Assembly (NCBI GenBank): GCA_963542675.1
Contig: CAUTXC010000001.1
Coordinates: 53,331 to 117,330, forward strand
Reading direction: 5' to 3'
DNA length: 64,000 bases
Origin: Saccharimonas sp963542675
Lineage (GTDB): Bacteria; Patescibacteriota; Saccharimonadia; Saccharimonadales; Saccharimonadaceae
Shown one piece after another: positions 7,949 to 16,724 of the stretch. The notes under the pieces were generated by a model. The model ran no database searches and was not told the DNA's origin. It worked only from the letters and a program-made list of their open reading frames with translations. The position numbers were made by a program, and so were the translations under genes. The stretch's first letter is position 1. Each line of letters starts with the position of its first letter.

Positions 7949-9385
7949 ATGCCGTCAAAAAATACGAAATTTTATAGTCTCATTCTCATCGGCCTCGATT
8001 TTGTTGTGCTGATGGCGGTGTTTTTCATCGCATACTATGTCCGCACGCAAATCGATCACCGTGATTTGCTCCATACTGTCTATGCCAGCGACTACTTGCT
8101 CGGCTTCGTCGTCATTGCACCAGTGTGGATTATTCTCTATGCCTCGCTTGGGCTCTATAGCGCGAGCGTCTATAGCCGGCGACTCGTCGAATGGGGGCGA
8201 CTGCTGCTTGGAACATTCATGGGTATTCTGCTCGTAATTGGCTGGGAGTACGGCACACGAATGTATATCTTTCCAGCCCGCTTGGTAGCAATGTATGTCT
8301 TTCTTGGTTCGTTTTTGGCAATTGGTACGGTGCGCGAGTTGTTTCGCCTGACACGAAGTTGGCTCTTCCAGTACAACCATGGTGTGAACCGTGTGATGGT
8401 AATCGGGACATCGCTGGCAACGCGGGACATCGCTGAGTCAATCTCGACCACCTACAAGTCAGGTTTTCGTGTTGTAGCAATGGCTGGCCCCAAGCGCTTT
8501 GTGCCACCTGGACTCAATGTTGTTCATTTTGCATCACTCGACCCTGCCCTTACGCAGATCAAGGAGCTCAAGATCGACACCATTATCCAAACCAACCTCT
8601 ACGAAAACGAAGAAAAGAATCAAAAAGTGCTTGGTGCCGCACAGGTCAACCATATCCAATACAACTTCATCCCTGGCGAGCCAGAATTTTATACTGGCAA
8701 AAACACCATCGATGTTTTTCTTGGCTACCCAATGATTACCGTTAGTCAAACACCACTTATTGGCTGGGGAGAAATCGCAAAGCGGATCTTCGACACGATT
8801 ATTTCCGGCATACTGCTCATCGTCCTTGCCCCGCTTTTTGTACTCCTTATCATTATGCAAAAGATCTTTAACCCCGGGCCAGCATTTTATATCTCAAAGC
8901 GCCTCAGTCGCTACTCCGAGCCAATCCAGCTCATCAAGTTCCGTAGTATGGGTGCACAATATGGCAAGCAAGACGCAGCTGATGAATTCCGTGCAATGGG
9001 TCGCGACGACCTGGCTGAAGAGTATGAAAAAAACCGCAAGGTCGAACACGACCCACGCATCACTCGCTTTGGTAATTTTTTGCGGGCAACATCACTTGAC
9101 GAATTACCCCAGATTTTCAACGTCTTTCGTGGTGATTTGAGCTTGGTTGGGCCGCGGCCAATTCTACCCCAAGAAGTGAAGTTTAGTTCAGCCCGCACGG
9201 CACTCTTGCACAGCGTGAAGTCAGGGGTGACGGGCCTATGGCAGGTATCTGGGCGCTCAAACCTGAGCTTCGATGAGCGAATCGAGCTTGAGCTATTTTA
9301 TGCCCAAAACTGGAGCTTCTGGCTGGATATCAAGATTCTATTCAAGACGATTGGTGTAGTGCTGCGCAAGACAGGTGCAAAATAG
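7949..9385 (+). CDS. Polyprenyl glycosylphosphotransferase (initiating sugar transferase)
   Basis: A 478-residue membrane enzyme of the WbaP/WcaJ type that transfers a sugar-1-phosphate to undecaprenyl phosphate, the first step of lipid-linked glycan assembly. It has four or five N-terminal membrane segments, a central CoA_binding_3-like Rossmann region (about 140-250), a fifth hydrophobic helix near 285-305, and the catalytic bacterial sugar transferase domain. Conserved pieces include KRIFD, IKFRSM, DPRITRFGNFLR, SLDELPQ, GDLSLVGPRP and GLWQVSGR. The sugar used cannot be read from the sequence. It is transcribed divergently from the WaaL/Wzy-like gene and probably starts the pathway that the neighbouring glycosyltransferases extend. 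Confidence 0.92.
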   Translation: MPSKNTKFYSLILIGLDFVVLMAVFFIAYYVRTQIDHRDLLHTVYASDYLLGFVVIAPVWIILYASLGLYSASVYSRRLVEWGRLLLGTFMGILLVIGWEYGTRMYIFPARLVAMYVFLGSFLAIGTVRELFRLTRSWLFQYNHGVNRVMVIGTSLATRDIAESISTTYKSGFRVVAMAGPKRFVPPGLNVVHFASLDPALTQIKELKIDTIIQTNLYENEEKNQKVLGAAQVNHIQYNFIPGEPEFYTGKNTIDVFLGYPMITVSQTPLIGWGEIAKRIFDTIISGILLIVLAPLFVLLIIMQKIFNPGPAFYISKRLSRYSEPIQLIKFRSMGAQYGKQDAADEFRAMGRDDLAEEYEKNRKVEHDPRITRFGNFLRATSLDELPQIFNVFRGDLSLVGPRPILPQEVKFSSARTALLHSVKSGVTGLWQVSGRSNLSFDERIELELFYAQNWSFWLDIKILFKTIGVVLRKTGAK

Positions 9386-9466
9386 CATATGACACTATGT
9401 CATTGTGAGGCCCGTGTAAGCGGGTACCCTCGATATAAGCATCCTCTCGTTAAGTCACAAACTGTA

Positions 9467-10591
9467 CTACTGTATCATCTGGTCACGCACTACCTTGCGT
9501 AGCTTGGTTAGAAATAGCGTCTTGTCAAAACGCTGTGCAGTGCGACGCAAGACCGTCGGATCAAAGGTTCGTTTCTCGGCCTGCTCAATTGCTTTAGCAA
9601 CGCTGATACTTGTCTGCCGGTCAAATAGCACACCCACTTCGGGTGACGTCACGATATCTGTTGTCCCGCCACGCGCCAGGCCAATCACGGGCGCACCAGC
9701 CGCTAGCGCTTCAACACTGACAATTCCAAAATCTTCCTCTGCTGGATAGATAAAGCCACGCGCTGTCGTGATAGCCTTCTCATATTCGGCATCGCTCGCA
9801 TCGCCGAAGCGATCGGTGCGGAACTCAACTGTTGGACCAGCCAGATCAACGAGCCTATTGTGTGCGGGGCCATTACCAAAGACGATCAGCTTCTTGCCAA
9901 GCTTCGTCGCTGCCGTGACTGCCAAGTCGTACCGCTTGTATGGCAACTGCCGGCCAATCGTCACATAATGATCACCTCGCTCGGTAGCAGGCGTAAACCG
10001 GCTTATATCTACCGGTGGATGAATAACTATGCTATTTCGATTGTAATATTTTTTAATGCGCTGTTGTGTCTCGGTAGAGTTTGCCAAGAAAACATCAACT
10101 TGCCGGGCCGCTTGGAGGTCTAGCTTGCGCTGGTGTGGCACCATGAGCGGCATAAGTGTGCGGATGAGCGGATTAAGATTACCATAGCCAGGGTCGCGCC
10201 GATACTCGTTGTAGTGGCTCCAGTAGTATCGTGGTGGTGTGTGACAATAGTTGATAATAACCTGATCGGGCCGCGTCTTCCTCACCTGATGACCATGCAT
10301 ATATGAACTGGTGAGGATGATATCAAACTCACGCAAATCAAGTCGCCGCATCGCTTTAACAGCCAGTGTTGGAAATAGCTTATAATACGTGCGCACCTTG
10401 CGCGGAATTTTTTGCAAAAACGACGGCCGAACATCAAGCTCAGCAAAGGCTGGCATTTTGTCCTCATTATACATTGCGGTATAGATCGGTGCATCCGGAA
10501 AAGCTTCGTGCATGGCCAACACGACATTCTCAGCACCACCCATTGTTGTCAAGAAGTCGCAGACAATGGCAATTTTGGGTTGTTTACTCAT
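9467..10591 (-). CDS. Glycosyltransferase family 4 (GT-B)
   Basis: A 374-residue GT4-type enzyme. The N-terminal Rossmann half starts with IAIVCDF...GGAENVV, the Gly-rich acceptor-side loop. The C-terminal donor half contains VTIGRQLPYKR, FGNGP and EDFGIVSVEALAAGAPVIG, with the EX7E-type glutamates. Donor and acceptor are unknown; many relatives are mannosyl- or rhamnosyltransferases. A TTG at 10609 could extend it by 6 residues, but the ATG at 10591 is preferred because TACACT ends exactly 6 nt upstream. It is cytoplasmic or peripheral at the membrane, acting on lipid-linked intermediates. Confidence 0.88.
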   Translation of the reverse strand: MSKQPKIAIVCDFLTTMGGAENVVLAMHEAFPDAPIYTAMYNEDKMPAFAELDVRPSFLQKIPRKVRTYYKLFPTLAVKAMRRLDLREFDIILTSSYMHGHQVRKTRPDQVIINYCHTPPRYYWSHYNEYRRDPGYGNLNPLIRTLMPLMVPHQRKLDLQAARQVDVFLANSTETQQRIKKYYNRNSIVIHPPVDISRFTPATERGDHYVTIGRQLPYKRYDLAVTAATKLGKKLIVFGNGPAHNRLVDLAGPTVEFRTDRFGDASDAEYEKAITTARGFIYPAEEDFGIVSVEALAAGAPVIGLARGGTTDIVTSPEVGVLFDRQTSISVAKAIEQAEKRTFDPTVLRRTAQRFDKTLFLTKLRKVVRDQMIQ

Positions 10592-10597
10592 AGTATC

Positions 10598-10603
10598 AGT
10601 GTA
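10598..10603 (-). promoter_or_regulatory. -10 box of a leaderless promoter
   Basis: TACACT on the minus strand ends 6 nt before the ATG at 10591. No Shine-Dalgarno sequence lies upstream of that ATG. Confidence 0.5.
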
Positions 10604-10630
10604 GCGCAAAGGAGAGATTTTACCTATACC

Positions 10631-12457
10631 TTACTCCACCGTCACGCTCTTGGCAAGATTGCGCGGCTGGTCGACGTCGTGCCCCCGCTCTACTGCCATA
10701 TAGTAAGCAAAAAGCTGTGATATAACATTAAACAAAATTGGCGTGAGGTGCTGCAGCTTAGTTGCAACGCGGACTACTGTCTCGGCAGGTACGCGTTTAT
10801 CCGTATCGGTAATAACAATTGCATGAGCACCACGTGCATTCATCTCGATCAAATTACTCTGCGATTTTTCGTATAGCCAGTTGTCCTGCAAATAACACAC
10901 TTCGAAGAAGTGATCGTCGATCAGGGCAATTGGCCCATGCTTGAGCTCACCTGCTGCATAAGCCTCAGCATGAATATAGCTTACCTCCTTAAGCTTAAGT
11001 GCGCCCTCAAGTGCAGCTGGGTAGAGTGTATCGCGACCAATATAGAGCGCATGATTATAGTGAGCATAATTATGTGCGATATTTTTGACGCTATCAGCTT
11101 GCTTAGCCAGCGTTTTTTCAATCTCGGCTGGTAGCATCTCAAGCTCGTTGATAAACTCACCTATCAGTTGCGGGTTTGTCCCCTTGGCCGCTGCGAGCAT
11201 AAGGCCAAAGATTGTCATTGCCGCCACTTGCGAAGTAAAGGCCTTGGTGCTGGCCACACTGATCTCTGCTCCCACGTGTACATATACTCCACCGTCAACT
11301 TCGCGTGCAATCGTACTCCCCACTGCATTGACGACACCAAGGCACGTCACACCACGCCGCTTGAGCTCCGTCAGACAGGCCAATGTATCGGCCGTCTCAC
11401 CACTCTGACTCACAATGAGCGCAACGGTATGCTCGGGGATGTTATATGCTCGGTAGCGCAGCTCACTAGCAATCTCCACACTCACTGTTACATCATCAGT
11501 CAGTTGCTCAATAAAATAACTAGCCTGCATCCCCGCAAAATACGCCGTGCCACAGCCCACAATCATCACATGCTTGATCTGTCGCAATTCAGCATCACTT
11601 AAGCCTATGCCGCCCAGCCGGGCATAGCGCTGCGCGGCAATCACTCGCCCAGCCAGCGTTGCCGCAAGGCTAGTCGGCTGCTCAAATATTTCTTTGAGGA
11701 GGAAGTGGTCGTACCCCTGTTTTTGAATAGCTTGCAAATCCATCTCTAGCGTCTCTACTTGCACATCGACCACTTGTGAATCAGTCGTTTGAAGCTCGAG
11801 ACCAGTGCGGGTGCAGCGCCCTACTTCGCCATCGTGCAGATAAACCACTTGGTTGGTATACCCCACCAGGGCCGATGCATCACTGGCAATGTACGTTTCG
11901 CCATCACCAAGCCCAACAATAAGCGGGCTACCCTTGCGTGCCACAATAATCTCATTAGGGTCATTCGCTTGAACCACTGCTAAGCCATATGTGCCTACCA
12001 CCATTTTGAGCGCACCTCGCACTGCCGCTAGGAGGTCTGGTGCTTGCTTGTGTAGATAGTCGATGAGCGCCGTCAATACTTCGGTGTCCGTATCACTCTT
12101 AAATTCATACTCATGCGCTGCAAGCATTGTCTTGAGCGCCTGATAGTTCTCGATAATGCCATTATGTACAACGTAGATCTGCCCCACCTGATGCGGATGA
12201 GCGTTACGCTTGCTGGGTGCCCCGTGGGTTGCCCAGCGAGTGTGACCAATACCAACCGTATCAGTCGTCTTGTGGCGAGCTGTGAGCTCATTCAGCGCAG
12301 CCACCTTACCTTTTGTCCGGAGTAACGTTGGCGCAGCATCCTTATCGAGTGTAACAATACCAGCACTATCATATCCGCGATATTCAAGCCGCTTGAGCTC
12401 CGTCAGCAGTACACCCTGCGCTGGTCGCGTTCCGATATATCCAACTATTCCACACAT
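10631..12457 (-). CDS. glmS: Glutamine--fructose-6-phosphate aminotransferase (isomerizing)
   Basis: Makes glucosamine-6-phosphate from fructose-6-phosphate and glutamine, the entry to amino-sugar and peptidoglycan precursor synthesis. The 608 residues match the usual length. After Met removal the N-terminus is CGIVGYIG, with the Cys nucleophile of the class II glutamine amidotransferase domain. Two SIS domains follow, with SQSGETADT, SVASTKAFTSQ and the terminal HGPIALID and NLAKSVTVE signatures. The start has a purine-rich ribosome site (GAGGAAAGGA). Its location between glycan genes fits supply of UDP-GlcNAc-derived sugars. The 298-bp gap upstream shows no recognisable glmS ribozyme. Confidence 0.97.
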   Translation of the reverse strand: MCGIVGYIGTRPAQGVLLTELKRLEYRGYDSAGIVTLDKDAAPTLLRTKGKVAALNELTARHKTTDTVGIGHTRWATHGAPSKRNAHPHQVGQIYVVHNGIIENYQALKTMLAAHEYEFKSDTDTEVLTALIDYLHKQAPDLLAAVRGALKMVVGTYGLAVVQANDPNEIIVARKGSPLIVGLGDGETYIASDASALVGYTNQVVYLHDGEVGRCTRTGLELQTTDSQVVDVQVETLEMDLQAIQKQGYDHFLLKEIFEQPTSLAATLAGRVIAAQRYARLGGIGLSDAELRQIKHVMIVGCGTAYFAGMQASYFIEQLTDDVTVSVEIASELRYRAYNIPEHTVALIVSQSGETADTLACLTELKRRGVTCLGVVNAVGSTIAREVDGGVYVHVGAEISVASTKAFTSQVAAMTIFGLMLAAAKGTNPQLIGEFINELEMLPAEIEKTLAKQADSVKNIAHNYAHYNHALYIGRDTLYPAALEGALKLKEVSYIHAEAYAAGELKHGPIALIDDHFFEVCYLQDNWLYEKSQSNLIEMNARGAHAIVITDTDKRVPAETVVRVATKLQHLTPILFNVISQLFAYYMAVERGHDVDQPRNLAKSVTVE

Positions 12458-12719
12458 AGATTTTTCCTTTCCTCTTGTATTATGGCGCTTTGGTCTTTGC
12501 CTTCTAGTGTACTCTCAATTTTAAATAATTTTGCAAGAATGTAAAAATTACAATGATTTTTCTCTGTTAGATTGTGTTGGCGTTTTTACATCAATAGTAC
12601 TTTATCCATAAAAGATAGAGAAAAACGACAGAAAAAGCAAGAACGAATGCAGTGCTTATTCTCAGCAATAGTTAAGCCGATATGCTCATACTTATAGACA
12701 AAGAATAAATACGATATGT

Positions 12720-12748
12720 TCGACATTTTTTCGACGAAGGGGTATACT
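12720..12748 (+). promoter_or_regulatory. galE promoter
   Basis: A -35 TCGACA (5 of 6 matches to TTGACA), a 17-bp spacer and a -10 TATACT, ending 7 nt before the ATG at 12756. The remainder of the 298-bp gap to glmS (12458-12719) is AT-rich; no gene or RNA is recognised in it. Confidence 0.72.
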
Positions 12749-12755
12749 AGGTGAT

Positions 12756-13778
12756 ATGAGTAGAGAAACGATTTTAGTCACTGGTGGCGCTGGGTATATT
12801 GGTAGCCACACCATTATTGAGCTGATTGCGGCAGGATTTGACGTCGTCGTTATTGACAATCTTGCTAATGCGAGCCGTGAGAGCCTGCAGCGCGTCGAAA
12901 CAATTACCGGCACAACTATCCCCTTTGTCGAGGCTGACGTACGTGACCGATCGGCACTCGATGCGATTTTTACCAAGCATGATATCAGTGCTGTGATTCA
13001 CTTTGCTGGACTCAAGGCAGTTGGTGAGTCGGTTGAGAAACCGCTGGAATACTATGACTGCAATCTTAGCTCAACCCTCACCCTCTTAGCTGCAATGCGA
13101 CAACATGGAGTGCATCGACTTGTTTTCTCAAGCTCTGCGACGGTCTATGGCACACCAGAGTCATTGCCCCTCACTGAATCATCACGCACTGGCACCGGTA
13201 TTACCAATCCATACGGCTGGACGAAATATATGATCGAGCAGATCATTCGTGACTATTGCACGGCTCACCCCGACTTCCAAGCGACCATCTTGCGCTACTT
13301 TAATCCGATTGGTGCCCATGCGTCAGGTATGATTGGCGAAGATCCAAATGGCATCCCTAATAATCTCTTACCTTACGTTGCACAAGTTGCAGTTGGAAAA
13401 TTGCAAAGCGTTGGTGTATTTGGTGATGACTACGACACACCCGACGGTACCGGTGTGCGCGACTACATTCACGTTGTCGACCTCGCTAAAGGGCATGTGG
13501 CTGCTCTATCGCACATGCAGCCTGGTGAACATACCTATAACCTTGGTACTGGCCATGGCACTTCTGTTTTGGAGATCATTAGTGCCTTTGGCAAGGCCTG
13601 TGGCCATGACATCCCATACGAGATAAAACCACGCCGAGCTGGCGACATTGCAGCCTGCTATGCCGACTGCAGCAAGGCACAGCAAGAGCTTGGTTGGCAA
13701 GCAGAATTGTCCATCGAACAAGCCTGTGAAGACTCCTGGCGATGGCAATCTCACAACCCAAATGGTTATAAGAATTAA
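12756..13778 (+). CDS. galE: UDP-glucose 4-epimerase
   Basis: Interconverts UDP-glucose and UDP-galactose (or their N-acetyl forms) to supply glycan precursors. The 340 residues have the extended SDR layout: the NAD-binding GGAGYIGSH motif at residues 8-16, the SSSATVYG segment, the catalytic YGWTK (YxxxK), and a RYFNPIGAH motif typical of GalE. It stands alone between a strong promoter and a terminator at 13788. The short leader (7 nt between the -10 and ATG) means translation begins at or near the mRNA 5' end. Confidence 0.93.
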   Translation: MSRETILVTGGAGYIGSHTIIELIAAGFDVVVIDNLANASRESLQRVETITGTTIPFVEADVRDRSALDAIFTKHDISAVIHFAGLKAVGESVEKPLEYYDCNLSSTLTLLAAMRQHGVHRLVFSSSATVYGTPESLPLTESSRTGTGITNPYGWTKYMIEQIIRDYCTAHPDFQATILRYFNPIGAHASGMIGEDPNGIPNNLLPYVAQVAVGKLQSVGVFGDDYDTPDGTGVRDYIHVVDLAKGHVAALSHMQPGEHTYNLGTGHGTSVLEIISAFGKACGHDIPYEIKPRRAGDIAACYADCSKAQQELGWQAELSIEQACEDSWRWQSHNPNGYKN

Positions 13779-13787
13779 AATTTAGAT

Positions 13788-13809
13788 AATACCCCATGAG
13801 GGTATTTTG
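13788..13809 (+). terminator. Intrinsic terminator after galE
   Basis: A 7-bp stem (AATACCC with GGGTATT) around a 5-nt loop, running into a short T tract, 9 bp after the galE stop codon. Confidence 0.7.
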
Positions 13810-13970
13810 CAATGAATAATATAGATATACTTTCAGTTTGAATATATTATTTGTTCGTACTATAATTTTGCTGTTCAAAATATTGGTTTATTTACAATCT
13901 GTGCTTATCATGTGAGCAATAAATGTATTCAGGCTGTTCTCGTCTGCCAAATGTAACCATGTGGAAACAA

Positions 13971-13999
13971 AAAACAGCCCACTATCTACGGGCTGTTTT
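13971..13999 (-). terminator. Intrinsic terminator for the cytidylyltransferase-like gene
   Basis: A perfect 10-bp stem (AAAACAGCCC with GGGCTGTTTT) and a 9-nt loop, followed on the minus strand by a T-rich run. It lies 38 bp beyond the end of the minus-strand gene at 14038. Confidence 0.8.
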
Positions 14000-14037
14000 C
14001 TAGTGCAAATAGCAAAAGTTAGCTTACTCGAGCAATT

Positions 14038-14469
14038 CTACTCTTGGCCAGTCGCTTGATTGATCCGGGTTGAGGAATCTGGTTTGCCTTCGCCGGCATC
14101 GAAGCGCATTTCTATGTTGTACTTTTTACACACTTCTGCTTCAGGAATAGCCTTTTCGGTGTCACGATCACCACCGTTGGCAAAAATAAGTTGGTCGCCG
14201 GGATATTGGCCAGCTACCATCTCGAGAGACTTGATCTGTGTTGGGTCTTCGTCGATTGATAGAATCACTTGGTCAACACCTTTGAGGGCGCGCATGAGAC
14301 GCAGGCGATTGCTTTCGTTGAGGATAATTTTGCCTTTTTTCAGCAACTGCTGCTTGTCGTTGTTGACAATAACAATCAGTTTGTCGCCCATCGCGGCAGC
14401 TGCTTCGATCATATCGATATGCCCACCATGGAGCGGGTTAAAGTAACCACTGACAATTACTACTCGCAT
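14038..14469 (-). CDS. Cytidylyltransferase-like nucleotidyltransferase (RfaE/TagD type)
   Basis: A 143-residue single-domain enzyme with the HxGH signature in NPLHGGHIDM and the SSTRIN motif near the C-terminus. It belongs to the family that includes heptose-1-phosphate adenylyltransferase (HldE C-terminal domain) and glycerol-3-phosphate cytidylyltransferase. Such enzymes activate a phosphorylated sugar or polyol with CTP or ATP. The true substrate cannot be fixed. No kinase domain is fused to it, unlike bifunctional HldE. AAGGAG lies 10 nt upstream of the ATG. It is divergent from rmlB across a 108-bp gap. Confidence 0.8.
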   Translation of the reverse strand: MRVVIVSGYFNPLHGGHIDMIEAAAAMGDKLIVIVNNDKQQLLKKGKIILNESNRLRLMRALKGVDQVILSIDEDPTQIKSLEMVAGQYPGDQLIFANGGDRDTEKAIPEAEVCKKYNIEMRFDAGEGKPDSSTRINQATGQE

Positions 14470-14541
14470 TTATTACTATCTCCTTGTTGTTTATCATTAG
14501 AAAGCTTCTGTTGCTATATTATACCATTACTCTTGTATATC

Positions 14542-14571
14542 TCGACACCATCCCCTATTTCACGCTATAAT
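14542..14571 (+). promoter_or_regulatory. rmlB promoter, leaderless
   Basis: A -35 TCGACA, an 18-bp spacer and a consensus TATAAT, ending 6 nt before the ATG at 14578. The -35 hexamer is the same as that of galE. Confidence 0.72.
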
Positions 14572-14577
14572 ACAGCT

Positions 14578-15588
14578 ATGACAAAACTGCTTATCACCGG
14601 TGGTGCGGGGTTCATTGGCTCGAACTTCGTGCATTATACCGTTCATCACAAGCCGGAATATGAAATCACTGTCGTCGATAAGATGACATATGCTGCGAAC
14701 CCGCACAACCTTGATGGAGTGCGCGAGCAGATTACCTTCGTACAGGGCGACATTTGCGATGCCGAGCTGATGGATCGCTTGATTGCCGAGACGGATATCG
14801 TTGTTCACTTTGCGGCGGAGAGTCATAACGATAACTCACTGCGCGACCCGAAGCCCTTTCTCGACACCAACGTGTATGGCACGTACACTATCTTGCAAGC
14901 AGTGCGTAACCACAACAAGCGCCTCCATCACATTAGTACCGATGAAGTGTTTGGCGATCTAGCGCTTGACGATCCAAACCGCTTTACTGAGGAGACGCCA
15001 TACAATCCATCGAGCCCCTACTCGAGCACTAAGGCGTCGAGCGATATGCTGGTGCGCGCCTGGATTCGCAGCTTTGGCGTGAAGGCGACGATTAGCAACT
15101 GCTCCAACAACTACGGCCCTCGCCAGCACATCGAGAAGTTTATCCCGCGGCAAATCACTAACATCCTGAGCGACATCAAACCAAAGCTCTACGGCACAGG
15201 CGAGCAGGTACGCGATTGGATCCATGTCGATGACCATAACTCAGCGGTACATTTGATTCTCGAAAAAGGCACGCTGGGCGACACCTACATCATTGGTGCA
15301 GATAACGACCACGTCAATAACAAAGCGGTGATTGAGATGATCTGCGACTTAATGGGCAAAGGTAAGGACTGGTACGAGCATGTCAATGATCGCCCTGGCC
15401 ACGACATGCGCTACGCGATGGACTCGAGCAAGCTGCGCCGCGAGCTTGGCTGGCAGCCACAATACACCGACCAAGATGGCATGGCTAACGGCCTACGCCA
15501 AACCATTGAGTGGTACACTACCAATCGCGACTGGTGGCAAGCCCAAAAAGCCGCTGTAGAAGCAACCTACGCTAAGCAAGGACAATAA
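14578..15588 (+). CDS. rfbB: dTDP-glucose 4,6-dehydratase
   Basis: RmlB converts dTDP-glucose to dTDP-4-keto-6-deoxyglucose, the second step of dTDP-L-rhamnose synthesis. The 336 residues show the NAD-binding GGAGFIGSN motif, HFAAESHNDNS, STDEVFGDL (with the Asp-Glu catalytic pair), YSSTKASSD (YxxxK) and NNYGPRQ. The open frame runs much further upstream (to 14269), but the ATG at 14578 aligns with the family and is served by a leaderless promoter. It heads the rmlB-nudix-rmlC-rmlD group, with gaps of 4 bp, an ATGA overlap and 17 bp. Confidence 0.96.
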   Translation: MTKLLITGGAGFIGSNFVHYTVHHKPEYEITVVDKMTYAANPHNLDGVREQITFVQGDICDAELMDRLIAETDIVVHFAAESHNDNSLRDPKPFLDTNVYGTYTILQAVRNHNKRLHHISTDEVFGDLALDDPNRFTEETPYNPSSPYSSTKASSDMLVRAWIRSFGVKATISNCSNNYGPRQHIEKFIPRQITNILSDIKPKLYGTGEQVRDWIHVDDHNSAVHLILEKGTLGDTYIIGADNDHVNNKAVIEMICDLMGKGKDWYEHVNDRPGHDMRYAMDSSKLRRELGWQPQYTDQDGMANGLRQTIEWYTTNRDWWQAQKAAVEATYAKQGQ

Positions 15589-15592
15589 GCCA

Positions 15593-16141
15593 ATGCCTGA
15601 CACCCCCAGCAAAACTCGCGTGAGTAGCAAGATCGCCTACCAAAACCCCTGGATCACCATCCACGAAGACCAGACACGCGACCATGCAGGCAACCTGGGG
15701 GTATATGGCTATATGGAGTCGCGAAACTCATGTATGGTCGTTGCTGTCGACGAGCATGAGCGCATCTACCTGGTGCGTGGCTTCCGCTACCCCTCACAGA
15801 GCTTTGGCTGGGAATTGCCCGGTGGCGGTGGTGACGGCGAGGATCTGCTCACCGCCTCCAAGCGTGAGCTAGAGGAAGAGACTGGTATTGTTGCCCAGTC
15901 GTGGGAGAAGCTCGGTGAAGCATATGTATGCAACGGCCTAATGACAGAGAAGATGGCGGTGTGCTTGGCACGAGACCTGTCTTTTGGCGGCAACAAAGAA
16001 CAGTCGAATGAAGTATTTAGCGATATGCGGTTCTTCACCCACGAGGAAATTGACCGGCTTATTACCCAAGGTGACATCAACGATTGCCAGACATTAGCTG
16101 GCCTCCATTATTATCATATATGGCGAAAGGAGAACTCATGA
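15593..16141 (+). CDS. Nudix hydrolase
   Basis: A 182-residue Nudix protein with a complete Nudix box: G-x5-E-x7-REL-x-EE-x-GI in the segment starting GGGGDGEDLL. Family members hydrolyse nucleoside diphosphates linked to another group. The layout (N-terminal beta domain, central box) resembles ADP-ribose/ADP-sugar pyrophosphatases. It sits inside the rhamnose operon, 4 bp after rmlB and overlapping rmlC by ATGA, so a role in controlling or salvaging nucleotide-sugars is a reasonable inference; housekeeping ADP-ribose cleavage is the alternative. Confidence 0.9.
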   Translation: MPDTPSKTRVSSKIAYQNPWITIHEDQTRDHAGNLGVYGYMESRNSCMVVAVDEHERIYLVRGFRYPSQSFGWELPGGGGDGEDLLTASKRELEEETGIVAQSWEKLGEAYVCNGLMTEKMAVCLARDLSFGGNKEQSNEVFSDMRFFTHEEIDRLITQGDINDCQTLAGLHYYHIWRKENS

Positions 16142-16707
16142 ATTTTGACCCATCAACCTACAACGACCTTACCGTGACTGAATCGCCAATTCCAGGGCTA
16201 TTCGTCATCAAGCTGTCCGTCCATGGTGACAACCGCGGGTGGTTCAAAGAAAATTACCAGAAAGAGAAGATGGAAGCACTGGGGCTACCCGCCTTTACCA
16301 TTGTGCAAAACAATATCAGCTTTAACGACAAAGCCGGTGCAACGCGTGGGCTACACGCCGAGCCTTGGAATAAGTTCATCAGCACTGCCAATGGCCGCGT
16401 GTTTGGTGTGTGGTGCGACGTGCGCCAAGGCCCAACCTTTGGCCAGACATTTTCTGTGGAGATTAATCCTGGCACAGCGGTATTTGTGCCTAAGGGTGTG
16501 GCAAATGGCTACCAGACACTGGATGATAATGTGGCATATACCTACCTGGTTGATGCCCATTGGTCACCAGATGTGCAGTATACCTTTGTTAATCTCTTCG
16601 ACCCAGCGCTGGGCATTGCGTGGCCACTTGGCAAAGATAAGGCGATCATCTCTGACAAAGATGCTGCGCACCCCCTCCTGTGCGACGTACAGCCAATGGA
16701 ATTATAA
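16138..16707 (+). CDS. rfbC: dTDP-4-dehydrorhamnose 3,5-epimerase
   Basis: RmlC epimerises dTDP-4-keto-6-deoxyglucose at C3 and C5. The cupin-type protein of 189 residues has DNRGWFKENY, the NNISFN segment, RGLHAEPWNKF with the catalytic His, and AVFVPKGVANGYQTL. The start at 16138 is set by AAAGGAG 5 nt upstream and by the ATGA overlap with the Nudix stop codon. An in-frame ATG at 16084 would add 18 residues lying within the Nudix gene and is rejected. Confidence 0.93.
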   Translation: MNFDPSTYNDLTVTESPIPGLFVIKLSVHGDNRGWFKENYQKEKMEALGLPAFTIVQNNISFNDKAGATRGLHAEPWNKFISTANGRVFGVWCDVRQGPTFGQTFSVEINPGTAVFVPKGVANGYQTLDDNVAYTYLVDAHWSPDVQYTFVNLFDPALGIAWPLGKDKAIISDKDAAHPLLCDVQPMEL

Positions 16708-16724
16708 AAAGAAAGGAAGCGTAC

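Noticed and set aside
12458..12755. A glmS ribozyme or other riboswitch upstream of glmS
   Set aside because: The gap is AT-rich without the GC-rich pseudoknotted core expected of the ribozyme, and a normal ribosome site is present.
14269..14577. A 103-residue N-terminal extension of RmlB
   Set aside because: It overlaps the divergent nucleotidyltransferase gene and the rmlB promoter; the family N-terminus begins at 14578.
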